Shown here: one piece after another, positions 15,054 to 25,400 of the stretch
Numbering within the stretch: the first letter of the stretch is position 1
Layout: every line of letters starts with the position of its first letter
IMG/VR virus record: IMGVR_UViG_3300027963_000242
Location: 1-29,403 of that record
From: a virus
DNA length: 29,403 nt
Direction: 5' to 3' (one strand)
Translations under genes and position numbers: made by a program
The notes under the pieces: generated by a model
The model's input: the letters and a program-made list of their open reading frames with translations, nothing else
Told to the model about the DNA's origin: nothing
The model's database searches: none

Positions 15054-18000
15054 CAACTAATTGTGAAAGTTTGGACTTCTTGGTATTTATTCCACGCAAG
15101 TTCAAATTCTTGTCTCAAAGTAAGTTTATCTTGTTCGGACATTGTAGTATAAACATTCTCAGGTTGGTTTATTGGGAAATTAAGAACATATTGTTTAGCA
15201 TAAGCGGTTGCTCGATCTTGTGGGTTGGCTAAATCTAAATTATTTGTTGTTGCATTAGCAGCTATCAAATTAGGTATTTGTGAAGTTTTATTTATTACAA
15301 ATTTGATGAAGTCTTTAGTTGACGTAAAACTAGCAACAGGTAGATTAAATTTAGATCCTCGAGAAACACAAAAATAACTTTTGTTTATATAGTTTGTGAA
15401 AGAGTCCCCGTATATCTCTTGTAAGTTTATTGTGCTATAGTTATTTTCATAACCTGAAATTCCAGTTCCATTTCCAGAGTCAACATAAATAAACGAGAAG
15501 ATTATTGATGTCATAATTGGTGTGGTTTGACCTGTAGAACTATAACCTTGTGATATTAACTCTTTTTTAATTTCCTCAAACAATTGTTTAGTTGTTAAAG
15601 ATGTTTGTCTTGGAGTATCAACAGGTGTGTATCTGAAATATCTAGCATTAATATTTTCTTGACAATCTTGATTTTTGGTTAAAGTTTCTTGGGATTTTAT
15701 GTTCGCCAAAACATTGTCTTGTTGTGATTTTACATTTTCTGATTTTTCTCTGTTTTGTTTTTCAACTTGTCGATATTTTTCTTCTATTGTTGATAATATT
15801 TTAATATTTAATGATTGTAAAAAATTATCAATTTTTGGTAAACTATAAAAAGGTTGTCTTGTTCCTTCAAAAGTTGTTGAAAATTCTCCTGGTGATATGT
15901 TGTGTTGGACTCCTGTAATCATATAAGGTCCTGAAAACATTGGAACATTTCTTAAATTAAAATACATCATAGGTTGTATCAAGGCGCATCCCATCATTTC
16001 AACAGTGCATTTATAACTTCTATTTTTATATAAATTATACAATGAAACCGATTGTGTTGTGGTTCTTCTGTTTCTTTGGACGTTTGCCATTTGATTTAAA
16101 ACTTCTAATGATTCTGAAGTTGGTTTACCTATATCTTGTCCGAGACTGAAGTTTTTAAATGTTTGTTGATTTTGTCTACCAAAGTCTACGTTAAATCCTA
16201 CCACTTTATTAGATTTATCCCAATCTGTTTTGTTCGCTTGATTTTCGGTAAGTGGGTTATCACTTGCTCTTCTTAAATCAAAAGCATCATCCCTATATTT
16301 GTAATCTACATTTTCTTTCATTTGCAAGTGTTGACTTGGAACACTTGTATAATAACATAAAAATTTTGGTGAACTTTCTCTGTAGTCAACATTTAAATAA
16401 GTTCCAAATAAAGTATTGGCAAAATCTAAAGTTCCTTCAGTTCTTGGTGTTGGATTTTTTTGAACATCTTGAACGTTATAAAAATTAACAAATGCTGGTA
16501 ACATGAAGTGTTGGAAATTATTTTGAACCAATATTGTAGTAATCATATCTAACAAAGTCGCCTTATAATTTCCATTCTCAACAAGGTCTTGAACTTCAAA
16601 TATATCAACTAAAATTTTATCTCCAAGATCTCTACTCGCTCTATCTACCAACATCACGTCTTCAAATAATGTTTTGTTTTGAAAATCAAATCCCGCAATC
16701 CATGTATCATTCAAACTTTTAAATGTATCCCAAAGTTCTGTTCTTGTTTGTTCGGTATAACCAGCCTCTAAAGGAGCTCTCGTATCACTTTCATCGGCAT
16801 TAATAATAACATTTGGTAATTGTTTTCTAACATAAGGTAACATTGTATTTATCACATTATTTATATAATTGTCAGATTGTATAAAATAATCATCCATCAA
16901 AGAATAAAACTTAGTTAGATTTAAATTATTATCTTTTAATTTTTCAGATGCATATATTTTTATAATCGGTGCAAAGTCTTTAACATTTTTTTCATTAAAC
17001 TGAACATTCATGTCAATAAAAAAGTCCGTTATATATGATCCACTATTTTTGTATTCTAATTGTGGAATTGAAGATTTACCAACATAATATTCCAAAGCTT
17101 CCCATGTTTTAGGGTTTTGTTGTTTTGATTGTTGTAGCGTAACTTGTGGTGGTAAATTTCCAAAGTTATATGGTGAATATATTATTGGGTCTTGTATAAA
17201 TCTTGTAGAAAATGTCAAAAATAATCTTCTATCAAAATTAGATGGATTTCCATATTTAAAAGCCACGTCATAGTTCATAAATGAACTTAATAACTTTTGG
17301 AATGTTTGATTTTGGCTTTCTATAATACTTGATAATTTTGTTTCTGGTGAACTACCCACAGGAACTGTTACCTTTAAAAGTTCTCTCATAAAGTAATGAA
17401 AGTTTTTAAACCCTTTGTCAGATTCCAAACTTATTGTTCCGTCAGGATTACTTTCATTTTTTGTTGTCTCTAATTCGTATGTCTTATTTTCAGGTAATGT
17501 ATCAACATAGTCGTAAACAGATCTACTGTAATTTAAAAACTCCGATTCAAAATAATCTAAAATTTTAGTATCGAATGTTGTGAACAATTCTTCAAAATCA
17601 GTATAGTCAGTATTTTTTCCTGTAATTAAAAAGTTTTGTTGGTCTTTTTGATCATTAATTATTTTTTTCAAATAAGTTTTAGGATTGTTTTTGACAACTT
17701 TTGTATTGTCAAACCAACCATATTGTGGTAAATTCCAAAATAATCTAACACTTCCATTAAACATTGCAGGATTATTTGAAAGTTCAACTTTCATATTACC
17801 ATTTTTAAATGCTTCAAACTTAGCCTGATTTAAATTCGCACCGAAAGATGGAACAACAAAATAAGTATTCGCGTCCGTTATTTGTCTCAATACAACAGAC
17901 CACGGACTAACTCTCATAGATCTTTGAAGATTGTTAGTGTCAAAACCAGGTGTTTCAAATATTGTTGAATTGGTGGTATTCATCAAAACCAATTTACCAT

Positions 18001-21000
18001 TATTAATCAAATTTTGAATTTGTTGCGATCCGATTCCTTGAACGAATGCTCCTTGAACAACAAATGGTGATGATGTTGGTGGTTGTATATTTGTAATATT
18101 ATATAAACCAACACCTCCTGTTGTTCCTGATATTTGAGATGCTATTTTTATATTACCATTCAAATTTGGCCCATTAAGTATTGTTCCTCCTGAAATTACG
18201 TTTGAACCTATTGCAACAATTTGTAAGGGAGGATTCGCCACAGTGTAATTAAATGTTTCCGCAGATATTTTACTTACTTCATAAATTGATGTAGTTCCCG
18301 TTGACGCACTATAAACACTCTGAATTGTAATTGCCGAAACAGAAGAACTACCACTTAAAATTTGACCCACCTGATTTGGGTATTGTGTGGTATTAGTAAT
18401 GTCTGCAAACGATCCCAAGACAAAATTAAGATTACTAAACGCAGCATTAAAGTTTAGTGGTGTTGTATAATAACCTGTTCCTCCCGTTGTTCCACTTACT
18501 TGTGAAACTAATTGTATTGTTGCGTTAAGTTGTGGAACAAAAATAGTGTGTGGTGTTGTTATGTAATTCTTTGAAATAGAATTGATTGTAATACCTGTCC
18601 CTGTTGTAGAACAAGTTCCCGTAACTTCATAGGTATTACATGTTCCAGTAATTTGTTGACTAACACACGTTCCACTAACTTGTGTCTGTCCGCTAAATAT
18701 TTTTAACCCTTGAATGAATACACTAAAGTCATCAACTAATTGTGGATAAAATCCTGTATTAATATCTGTAAAAGACGGTGTTCCACTTGTTGTGTCTAAA
18801 ACTAAATCTCTTTGTGTCCCATCAATAACTAAATTATAGTTTAATGTGGTTGCCGAATTAACTGGATCCCAATTTTCTTTATAATTAAAGTCAGTCCAAA
18901 CCTCATCTAAAATGTCTTGTCCCGTTTCTTTGTATATTTTATAACGATGCCAAATTGATCCATATTTTAAAATCCAAGCATATGGTAATTTATGAACCGC
19001 ACCAAACTTTTTAAAAGTGGATAAAATATAATTTAAATCCGTAGTTGAATTTCCATTTTTGGAAACATATTTTTCTCTTAATGTTGCCAATGGTAAACTA
19101 TTCAAAAACAAATATGCCGCTAACTTATATGGGTATTGGTCTCTTTGTTCGTATCTAAAGTTAAATACCCCTTTTTGTATTGCATTTATAAAATATGGTG
19201 TATTCAACATTGATGTTGATTGCATGTCAGTTAGATAGTTCGAATAATTATCGTATTCTAAATTACCTTCTGTTATTAGTTGATCTGTTAGTTTTCTATT
19301 TTCATAAAAGTTTTTCAGATCATTCGTATCCAATGTGACGTTTAAATTTTCATAATTAAAATATGTTACAGGCCTTTTGGTTGTTGTTGTATCATCTATA
19401 TCAAAATTTGTAATTGTTTTGTGAATATCATTATATTCTAAAACTAATTTGGTATCAAACGCTTCATTAGCATTATTTAAACTTTTTCCGTTTGCCAAAT
19501 TATTTTGATCCCAATTTAGATTGATAATTGGGTATGTGTCACCAAAAACATATTCATTATTAGTCGATGTTTGTGTTATATAGTTTTCTAAGTTTGTAAG
19601 ATCTTTAGCGTTAACCAAAGAGACACTAGGTTGTGATTTAGTAGAACTAAAAATATCTCCGTTATATAATACAGCAGAATTATCGACATCGTTTTTAATA
19701 TATGATGTAACAAATTCACCTCTTATAAAAGATTGCCAACTTTCACCTTGACCTTCATTAGATATATGTCTTAAAAATGGTAAGTAATTTGTTCCATCTA
19801 AAAGATATTCTTTTATCGTTTTTGATAAATACGGATTATCTGTTCCTAAACTTTTTAATATGTTTGTTCCTTCATTGTCCGCTTCAACTTCATACATAGC
19901 CGAGTTATAACCAGATTGTCTATTGAAAAGGCTATAATACGAGTTTAATATTAATCTTTCATAAATTTCAAAAAAGTATTTCGATTCTTCTTTGTTTTGA
20001 AACACGTCATTTGAAACAGGAAAATCAATCGCGTTTAATGAAATTCTTTGTGGTTGTTGATCTGATTCATCAAATTCAGCACCTCGTTTGTTGGCATCAT
20101 TTTGTCTTTGTGTAAACCCTTTTATGAATTGTTCAACAAATTCTACTTCAGGCCATATTTCAGTATTGTATGATCTGTAGATTCCGGCAACATTTTGAGC
20201 ACCCGGATATATTGTTTCAAATTTTTCTTTACCGTCTTCACCCGTAGATTCTTTTATAATCTGTGGCCATGGATATATTGGTTCATTATTTTGTGTTGAT
20301 GTTGTTAAATCAACACTTGGTGCGGTTGATGCATTCCCAAAAATCGCCGCTCGTCTAAATGGATTTTCTCTTTGATCCCAAGCTTTTTTATGAACCTCAT
20401 CCATCAATCTTAAAAATGCTTCACCCTGACAATAAAATATTGCTAAAATATTTCTAATAGATGGTGTAAATCCTAATCCTTTGTCACCTTTCTGACTAAA
20501 TTTAACTGCCAAATTTTCTGTTATCTGTTGTTCTACTTGTGTTCGAAGTTTGGATGCGTCTTTTCCAATTTGATCCGTAACACTCATGAATGAATTTTTT
20601 CCTTCAAAGAAATAATACGATTCACCAGTTGGGTTAAATGTTTTTATAAAATTATTTGTAAAGGTAATAAAGGCCAAGTCAGTTTTTGTAAGTGCAGATG
20701 GTGGTGTGTTAAATGGTGACAATTCACCTTTTGGTGCCGTTTCTGATGCTGCAAATGTTTTTTTAGTATCAATATCATTTAATGTTATACCAGATACCTG
20801 ACAAGTTGCCAAATTAATATTAACCGGTATTTGTGTTTTGATTGTTTTGTTACCTACAGTATAACTTCCATTTATTCCATAGATACCATTTTGATTTAAC
20901 TTAGTGTTATAATTTTTTATAATACCATCTAACTCAGTGCTTAGATCTTGTTTTTTTTGTGGTTCATTTAATGTTTTTTTAAAACCATAAACATTTTGAC

Positions 21001-22126
21001 CACTTTTTAAAACTATAGGATTTTTTATATCCAAATACTTATTAAACCATGAGTTACTTCCTGTAAACACATTTTTTTGGTAATCCAACAAGTTGTTTGT
21101 ATATTCTGTCATAGTTGTCAAAGCCCCTAAATTTTCTTTGGCATAACTGTCTAAGACATCTTTAATAAAAACTTGTAATCTATACTTTAATTGATTCAAT
21201 GTTATTTCGGGAAAATCATCAGCAATTAATCCTTTTGATTTATATATCGAATAAATTTCTTTCATTTTTTGATAACCCTTACTAACAATAGTCGGACTTT
21301 GTAATACGTTTTCGTTTGTATTGGTTCCTTGTTCTGTTGATGCTGTTGTTTGAGATACAACATTGTTATACATATGTGGAACTGCCATAAGGTTTGCAAA
21401 ATTAACATATGAAAGAAGAGTATATTTATACCCTAAAAATTTTAAATCTATTGTAAAATTACCTGTTGATGGTTCAAATCTCGAATTGAAATTTTGAAGC
21501 ATAATTGGTAATTTAACCGCCTTTCCATAATAACCTTTGAGAGTTAATGTAAATTGTGGATATGGTAGTTGAAAAAATGCCGCATATGGTGAATTATTTC
21601 CCGCTTCAAACAAAGCCCTCCCTTTAACATCTTCAAGTGTTATGGTTATTTCAGGAACAAATGTTGTATTGTAACTTACACGGATATATTTAATACCCAA
21701 TAAACCATTATCAACCGCACCAGGATTTCCATTTGATAATATGTTTTGTGTTAAATAATAATCATCAGGTAAGTTGGGATTTTTAACCGCAGTTAATTTA
21801 GGTTGATTTACACCTTTACCTGTTAACGTGTCTTTCCCTGTTAATTCATCAGTCCATTTTGTGTCTAAAAACTGTTTGTTTCCAGGATTTAAAAAATTAA
21901 TTTTTCCAACCGAGATTGTTCTTTGGGAGTCGTTCATTGCTGAACCAACAGCTAATTTGGTTCTAGGTAAAACATTACATTCCAAATTGGCATACATTAC
22001 CAAGTCTTCTTGTTTGACCGTTCTTTCTTTAACATTTCCTTGTTCGTCTACAACGTTGTTTGGATCTATTAAAGTAATGTTATCATAATCAAATTCTACA
22101 AGTATATTTTCTTGGTTACCTACCAT
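15053..22126 (-). CDS. Giant multidomain baseplate hub-like protein
   Basis: 2357 residues in one open frame. Near the N-terminus (about 165-250) is a beta-rich domain with YPQFTLTLKGYYGKAVKLPI and a GNFTIDLKFLGYKYTLL segment. Residues about 1149-1375 are a Ser/Thr/Gly-rich insertion with three GTC triplets (1149-1180) and two SQ[VI]SGTTGG[TV]G repeats. A hub/tube-type segment lies at about 2045-2097 (LIQPMMYFNLRNVPMFSGPY, then MITGVQHNISPGEFSTTFEG). After a charged coiled linker, the last 175 residues (VDSGNGTGISGYENNYSTIN and on) resemble phage tail lysozyme-like domains. The start overlaps the LysM gene by 11 bases. A fusion of hub functions is my inference from position and these segments. 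No single family covers it. Confidence 0.8.
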   Translation of the reverse strand: MVGNQENILVEFDYDNITLIDPNNVVDEQGNVKERTVKQEDLVMYANLECNVLPRTKLAVGSAMNDSQRTISVGKINFLNPGNKQFLDTKWTDELTGKDTLTGKGVNQPKLTAVKNPNLPDDYYLTQNILSNGNPGAVDNGLLGIKYIRVSYNTTFVPEITITLEDVKGRALFEAGNNSPYAAFFQLPYPQFTLTLKGYYGKAVKLPIMLQNFNSRFEPSTGNFTIDLKFLGYKYTLLSYVNFANLMAVPHMYNNVVSQTTASTEQGTNTNENVLQSPTIVSKGYQKMKEIYSIYKSKGLIADDFPEITLNQLKYRLQVFIKDVLDSYAKENLGALTTMTEYTNNLLDYQKNVFTGSNSWFNKYLDIKNPIVLKSGQNVYGFKKTLNEPQKKQDLSTELDGIIKNYNTKLNQNGIYGINGSYTVGNKTIKTQIPVNINLATCQVSGITLNDIDTKKTFAASETAPKGELSPFNTPPSALTKTDLAFITFTNNFIKTFNPTGESYYFFEGKNSFMSVTDQIGKDASKLRTQVEQQITENLAVKFSQKGDKGLGFTPSIRNILAIFYCQGEAFLRLMDEVHKKAWDQRENPFRRAAIFGNASTAPSVDLTTSTQNNEPIYPWPQIIKESTGEDGKEKFETIYPGAQNVAGIYRSYNTEIWPEVEFVEQFIKGFTQRQNDANKRGAEFDESDQQPQRISLNAIDFPVSNDVFQNKEESKYFFEIYERLILNSYYSLFNRQSGYNSAMYEVEADNEGTNILKSLGTDNPYLSKTIKEYLLDGTNYLPFLRHISNEGQGESWQSFIRGEFVTSYIKNDVDNSAVLYNGDIFSSTKSQPSVSLVNAKDLTNLENYITQTSTNNEYVFGDTYPIINLNWDQNNLANGKSLNNANEAFDTKLVLEYNDIHKTITNFDIDDTTTTKRPVTYFNYENLNVTLDTNDLKNFYENRKLTDQLITEGNLEYDNYSNYLTDMQSTSMLNTPYFINAIQKGVFNFRYEQRDQYPYKLAAYLFLNSLPLATLREKYVSKNGNSTTDLNYILSTFKKFGAVHKLPYAWILKYGSIWHRYKIYKETGQDILDEVWTDFNYKENWDPVNSATTLNYNLVIDGTQRDLVLDTTSGTPSFTDINTGFYPQLVDDFSVFIQGLKIFSGQTQVSGTCVSQQITGTCNTYEVTGTCSTTGTGITINSISKNYITTPHTIFVPQLNATIQLVSQVSGTTGGTGYYTTPLNFNAAFSNLNFVLGSFADITNTTQYPNQVGQILSGSSSVSAITIQSVYSASTGTTSIYEVSKISAETFNYTVANPPLQIVAIGSNVISGGTILNGPNLNGNIKIASQISGTTGGVGLYNITNIQPPTSSPFVVQGAFVQGIGSQQIQNLINNGKLVLMNTTNSTIFETPGFDTNNLQRSMRVSPWSVVLRQITDANTYFVVPSFGANLNQAKFEAFKNGNMKVELSNNPAMFNGSVRLFWNLPQYGWFDNTKVVKNNPKTYLKKIINDQKDQQNFLITGKNTDYTDFEELFTTFDTKILDYFESEFLNYSRSVYDYVDTLPENKTYELETTKNESNPDGTISLESDKGFKNFHYFMRELLKVTVPVGSSPETKLSSIIESQNQTFQKLLSSFMNYDVAFKYGNPSNFDRRLFLTFSTRFIQDPIIYSPYNFGNLPPQVTLQQSKQQNPKTWEALEYYVGKSSIPQLEYKNSGSYITDFFIDMNVQFNEKNVKDFAPIIKIYASEKLKDNNLNLTKFYSLMDDYFIQSDNYINNVINTMLPYVRKQLPNVIINADESDTRAPLEAGYTEQTRTELWDTFKSLNDTWIAGFDFQNKTLFEDVMLVDRASRDLGDKILVDIFEVQDLVENGNYKATLLDMITTILVQNNFQHFMLPAFVNFYNVQDVQKNPTPRTEGTLDFANTLFGTYLNVDYRESSPKFLCYYTSVPSQHLQMKENVDYKYRDDAFDLRRASDNPLTENQANKTDWDKSNKVVGFNVDFGRQNQQTFKNFSLGQDIGKPTSESLEVLNQMANVQRNRRTTTQSVSLYNLYKNRSYKCTVEMMGCALIQPMMYFNLRNVPMFSGPYMITGVQHNISPGEFSTTFEGTRQPFYSLPKIDNFLQSLNIKILSTIEEKYRQVEKQNREKSENVKSQQDNVLANIKSQETLTKNQDCQENINARYFRYTPVDTPRQTSLTTKQLFEEIKKELISQGYSSTGQTTPIMTSIIFSFIYVDSGNGTGISGYENNYSTINLQEIYGDSFTNYINKSYFCVSRGSKFNLPVASFTSTKDFIKFVINKTSQIPNLIAANATTNNLDLANPQDRATAYAKQYVLNFPINQPENVYTTMSEQDKLTLRQEFELAWNKYQEVQTFTIS

Positions 22127-22439
22127 AATAAAAGAAGTAATTTTCGTAAGAGTTTTTATAGTCTTGTAATGAAGCTATTAAAGGAAATGGAATAGTCAAT
22201 ACTGCACCATCAGGTATTGAAAATTCGCTACCTGAATATTGTGGATTTGCAACCTGTATTAACCAACCAAAGTATGGTGTTCCATAAAATTGTTGTGATA
22301 TTTTATCAAGTCTTGATTGGGCAACTTTATAAATATAATTTTTATCTGTTGTCTTAGATGGTAATTGAATATACGGAACAACGGTCTGTTGTCCATTTAA
22401 TAAAAAATCGGTATATCTATTCCAATATTGTTGTGCCAT
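22116..22439 (-). CDS. LysM-like baseplate protein, gp53-like
   Basis: 107 residues. Residues about 37-86 fit a phage-type LysM: YKVAQSRLDKISQQFYGTPY, then FGWLIQVAN and, after a loop, IPDGAVLTIPFP. In T4, gp53 carries such a fold and joins wedges around the hub; shorter gpX-type LysM proteins do the same in other contractile tails. The N-terminus (MAQQYWNRYTDFL) is short. It lies 1 nt after the 1692-residue gene and overlaps the giant hub-like gene by 11 bases, so these three are made together. T4 gp53 is longer (196), so strict orthology is uncertain. Confidence 0.8.
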   Translation of the reverse strand: MAQQYWNRYTDFLLNGQQTVVPYIQLPSKTTDKNYIYKVAQSRLDKISQQFYGTPYFGWLIQVANPQYSGSEFSIPDGAVLTIPFPLIASLQDYKNSYENYFFYYGR

Positions 22440-22440
22440 T

Positions 22441-25400
22441 TTAATTGAGTGTTACTTTTCCATTAAAAGTGTCTTTATCACTATTAAGGTTTATATTTGA
22501 ATATAAGTCTTTAATTCTTTTAGTTTTTGTTTGAACGTCTTGCGTAACGTTTGTCGTATAGTTACATTTTTTAATTGTATTATCGGGTAACTTCCAAGTA
22601 GTTGCACTAACATATCTTTGATCACCAACAACTTTATCAAAATAATTTTGTTTAGTTAAATCTTGAAAATTAACACATTCCACTTTAAAAGTTTCACAAG
22701 ATTTTTTTATACCTTCTACGACTATTGGGTTTGTTTTAATTTCAGGTCCTTCAGTTAAAAAGTTTTGTAGTTTTGTAAAACTATCTGGATTTAAAAACTC
22801 TGGAGTCATATAAATACCAAATCTATTATATGGACATTTAACCCAATAATCATTACCTCCATCAATGATTTGAAAAGAACAATTATTTTGGTCACTAATT
22901 ACTGACTCAGATTTGTTATAAAAATCTTTAGTTATGTTAAATTCTAATAGTAATGAATTATAACTATCAATAATGTTTTTTAAACTTTCTGTATATACAC
23001 TATATATCGAACCAGAATTAGTTGTGATATTAAAAAAAGAATCTCCACTTAAATCATATAGTTTAGGTTCATTACTTTGTAATAATTCTCCATCAAGTTT
23101 AGAAGCTACCACATCTAATTGTCTAAAAATATAATTTAACTCATCTTCAATTTTTACAATGTTTGACATGTTGTTATTAATAGTGTCTAACATTTTTGTC
23201 TGTTGATTATTGACTAAAGTTTGTAATCTTTCCTGAAATTCTCTTTTTTGTTTTCCCGTAATTGAACTTTTAACATCTCCGGGTAAACCGTCATAGATTG
23301 GATCTTTTTCTTCTGTTATATCTTTGTTTATCCTACCTTTAAGTGTTTCAACTAATTCTTGATATGCATTACTTTTACCAAATAATTCTAAATCTTTCTT
23401 TTCATTCGTATATTCACTTATTTTACCTTTTACATAACTTCTATCTTTAATACCCAACTGAACGGCACCATAAGAATAGTTGTCATTTAATTTTTGAAGT
23501 GCTTCAAAGTAAGTTTTAAAATACTCTTGTGTTTTAGATTGAAGGGAATCGTAAATTCCGGTATAATCTATTTCAGTATCACTTAGTATTTGACCCACTG
23601 TAGATCCTCCCTTTTTTGGTTGAACGCTATTAATTTGAGCTTGTTGTTGTTGACTAACAGGTGGAACTCCACCATTTATTTGTTCTATAACATATTTGTC
23701 ATTTTTTTCTGTGCTTTCAATATCTGTTGCGGTTGCCCTTTCGTCATATATTTCAGTGTTTGCATAATAGTTAAAAGAAAGTGCCGTTTGTATTTCATCA
23801 ACAGGACCTTTTAATCCCATACCACCAATTATATTAAAACCAATACTAACGTCTACCATCATTGGTTGTAATCCAATACCTTCTGGATTAATATCAAATA
23901 TTGGTGTTTTGTTACTCAATGTAATTGTTGTTGGAACTACTTTACAATGATAAAAGTCACCAACTCTAATTACAAGTATTGGTGGTGCGCCAAATGAAGT
24001 GTTTAGAGCATCATTGTATTTTGGTCTTCCATCAGGACCTATAACAGGAATAGTTTGACCAGGTCTTGAGCATTGATTTAAGAATGTAAGTCTACTATTC
24101 AATCCTTCAGGTGTCATGGAGTGAAATGCCGGACTAAAATATTTTATCTGTTCTTTGATGCCGTCATACATCATAGGATCTGTCTGTTTTATCACTTCAA
24201 AATAGTCACATTCTGAAAATAAATTTCTTAAAATCTTTTTAGAAATACCCTCTTTTAACTTTTGTTCAACAGTAATTTTAGGTTCCGGTTTAATACTTTG
24301 AGTAATTGCTGTCAAAGGATTTTGGGGGTTATTAGTCGTAGTAGTTGTAGTGTTTTCTATTTTTGGTTCTGGTGGTGGAATAACGGCCGTAATTTTTTGA
24401 ATTGCAACTCTTCTACAAGCCATAGCTGGTATACTATACCATTGAGCCTCATTAGGAAAAGTTTGATCGGGTATTTTAGTTCCATTTTGAGTTACAGCAA
24501 ATGAATCAACATTACAATTGATACTTGAAGATAAAACATCACCACCTTGTGCGTTTGATACACTTATATCGTTTGTTTCAGGAGTTCCTGATGCAATTGC
24601 CTTTGTTTGTGGAATTACAGTAACTTCACCCTGTGGTGATAAAATCATTTTGAATTTTTCACCATATTCCGATATTTTTTTTCCGTTTGATAAAGTAACA
24701 TTTAAAAACCATTTTCTAACAGAATCATTTCTTCTTTCAGATAACTTTTTATTATAAGATTCTTCTTGTGGTGCCGATGCGGACCCTATCATTTCCATAG
24801 TTATACTACCGTTGTTTTTTACTAAAACATCATCAATTTGTTTAATTAATTCAGTTTGAACCGTATTAAAATTTCCTTCAACAACTTGTGTGAAGAAATT
24901 AGGAATACCCGTAGATTCAAATATCTTGCCATCCGAGTTTACGTATTTTGGCGCCTTTTGATTATACACCGTTTTCAATCCAATATATTGATTATAGTAT
25001 ACATCAAAGTTTGACGCTGAAGTTCCTCCTTCTTTATTTTCACCAGGTTTTGTTCCGTTAGGTCCTCCAGGAACGTCATTTTCAAAATAGAATCCTAAAC
25101 CTTCGTATTGAGACCAATTAAAATCAGGCGGTGGATTTTCCGCAGTTTGAGTTCCTGCAGCAGTTGAATTTGGTAATTGGTCAGCAGCGGGAGTTTGACC
25201 TTGAGTGGTTACTGTTTGATCTGCCGGTATACTTTCTAATACCTGAAGTTGTTCTTCTTCTGTTAATCTTGGATTGTTTAAAATCTCTTGATATGTGTAT
25301 AAATCTTTTGTTGGTATAGTATTAAACTTCGCAGCCAATTCATATAAGTCATATTTTACACAACCAGCGTAAAATGAATCGACAACACTTTGAATTCTTT

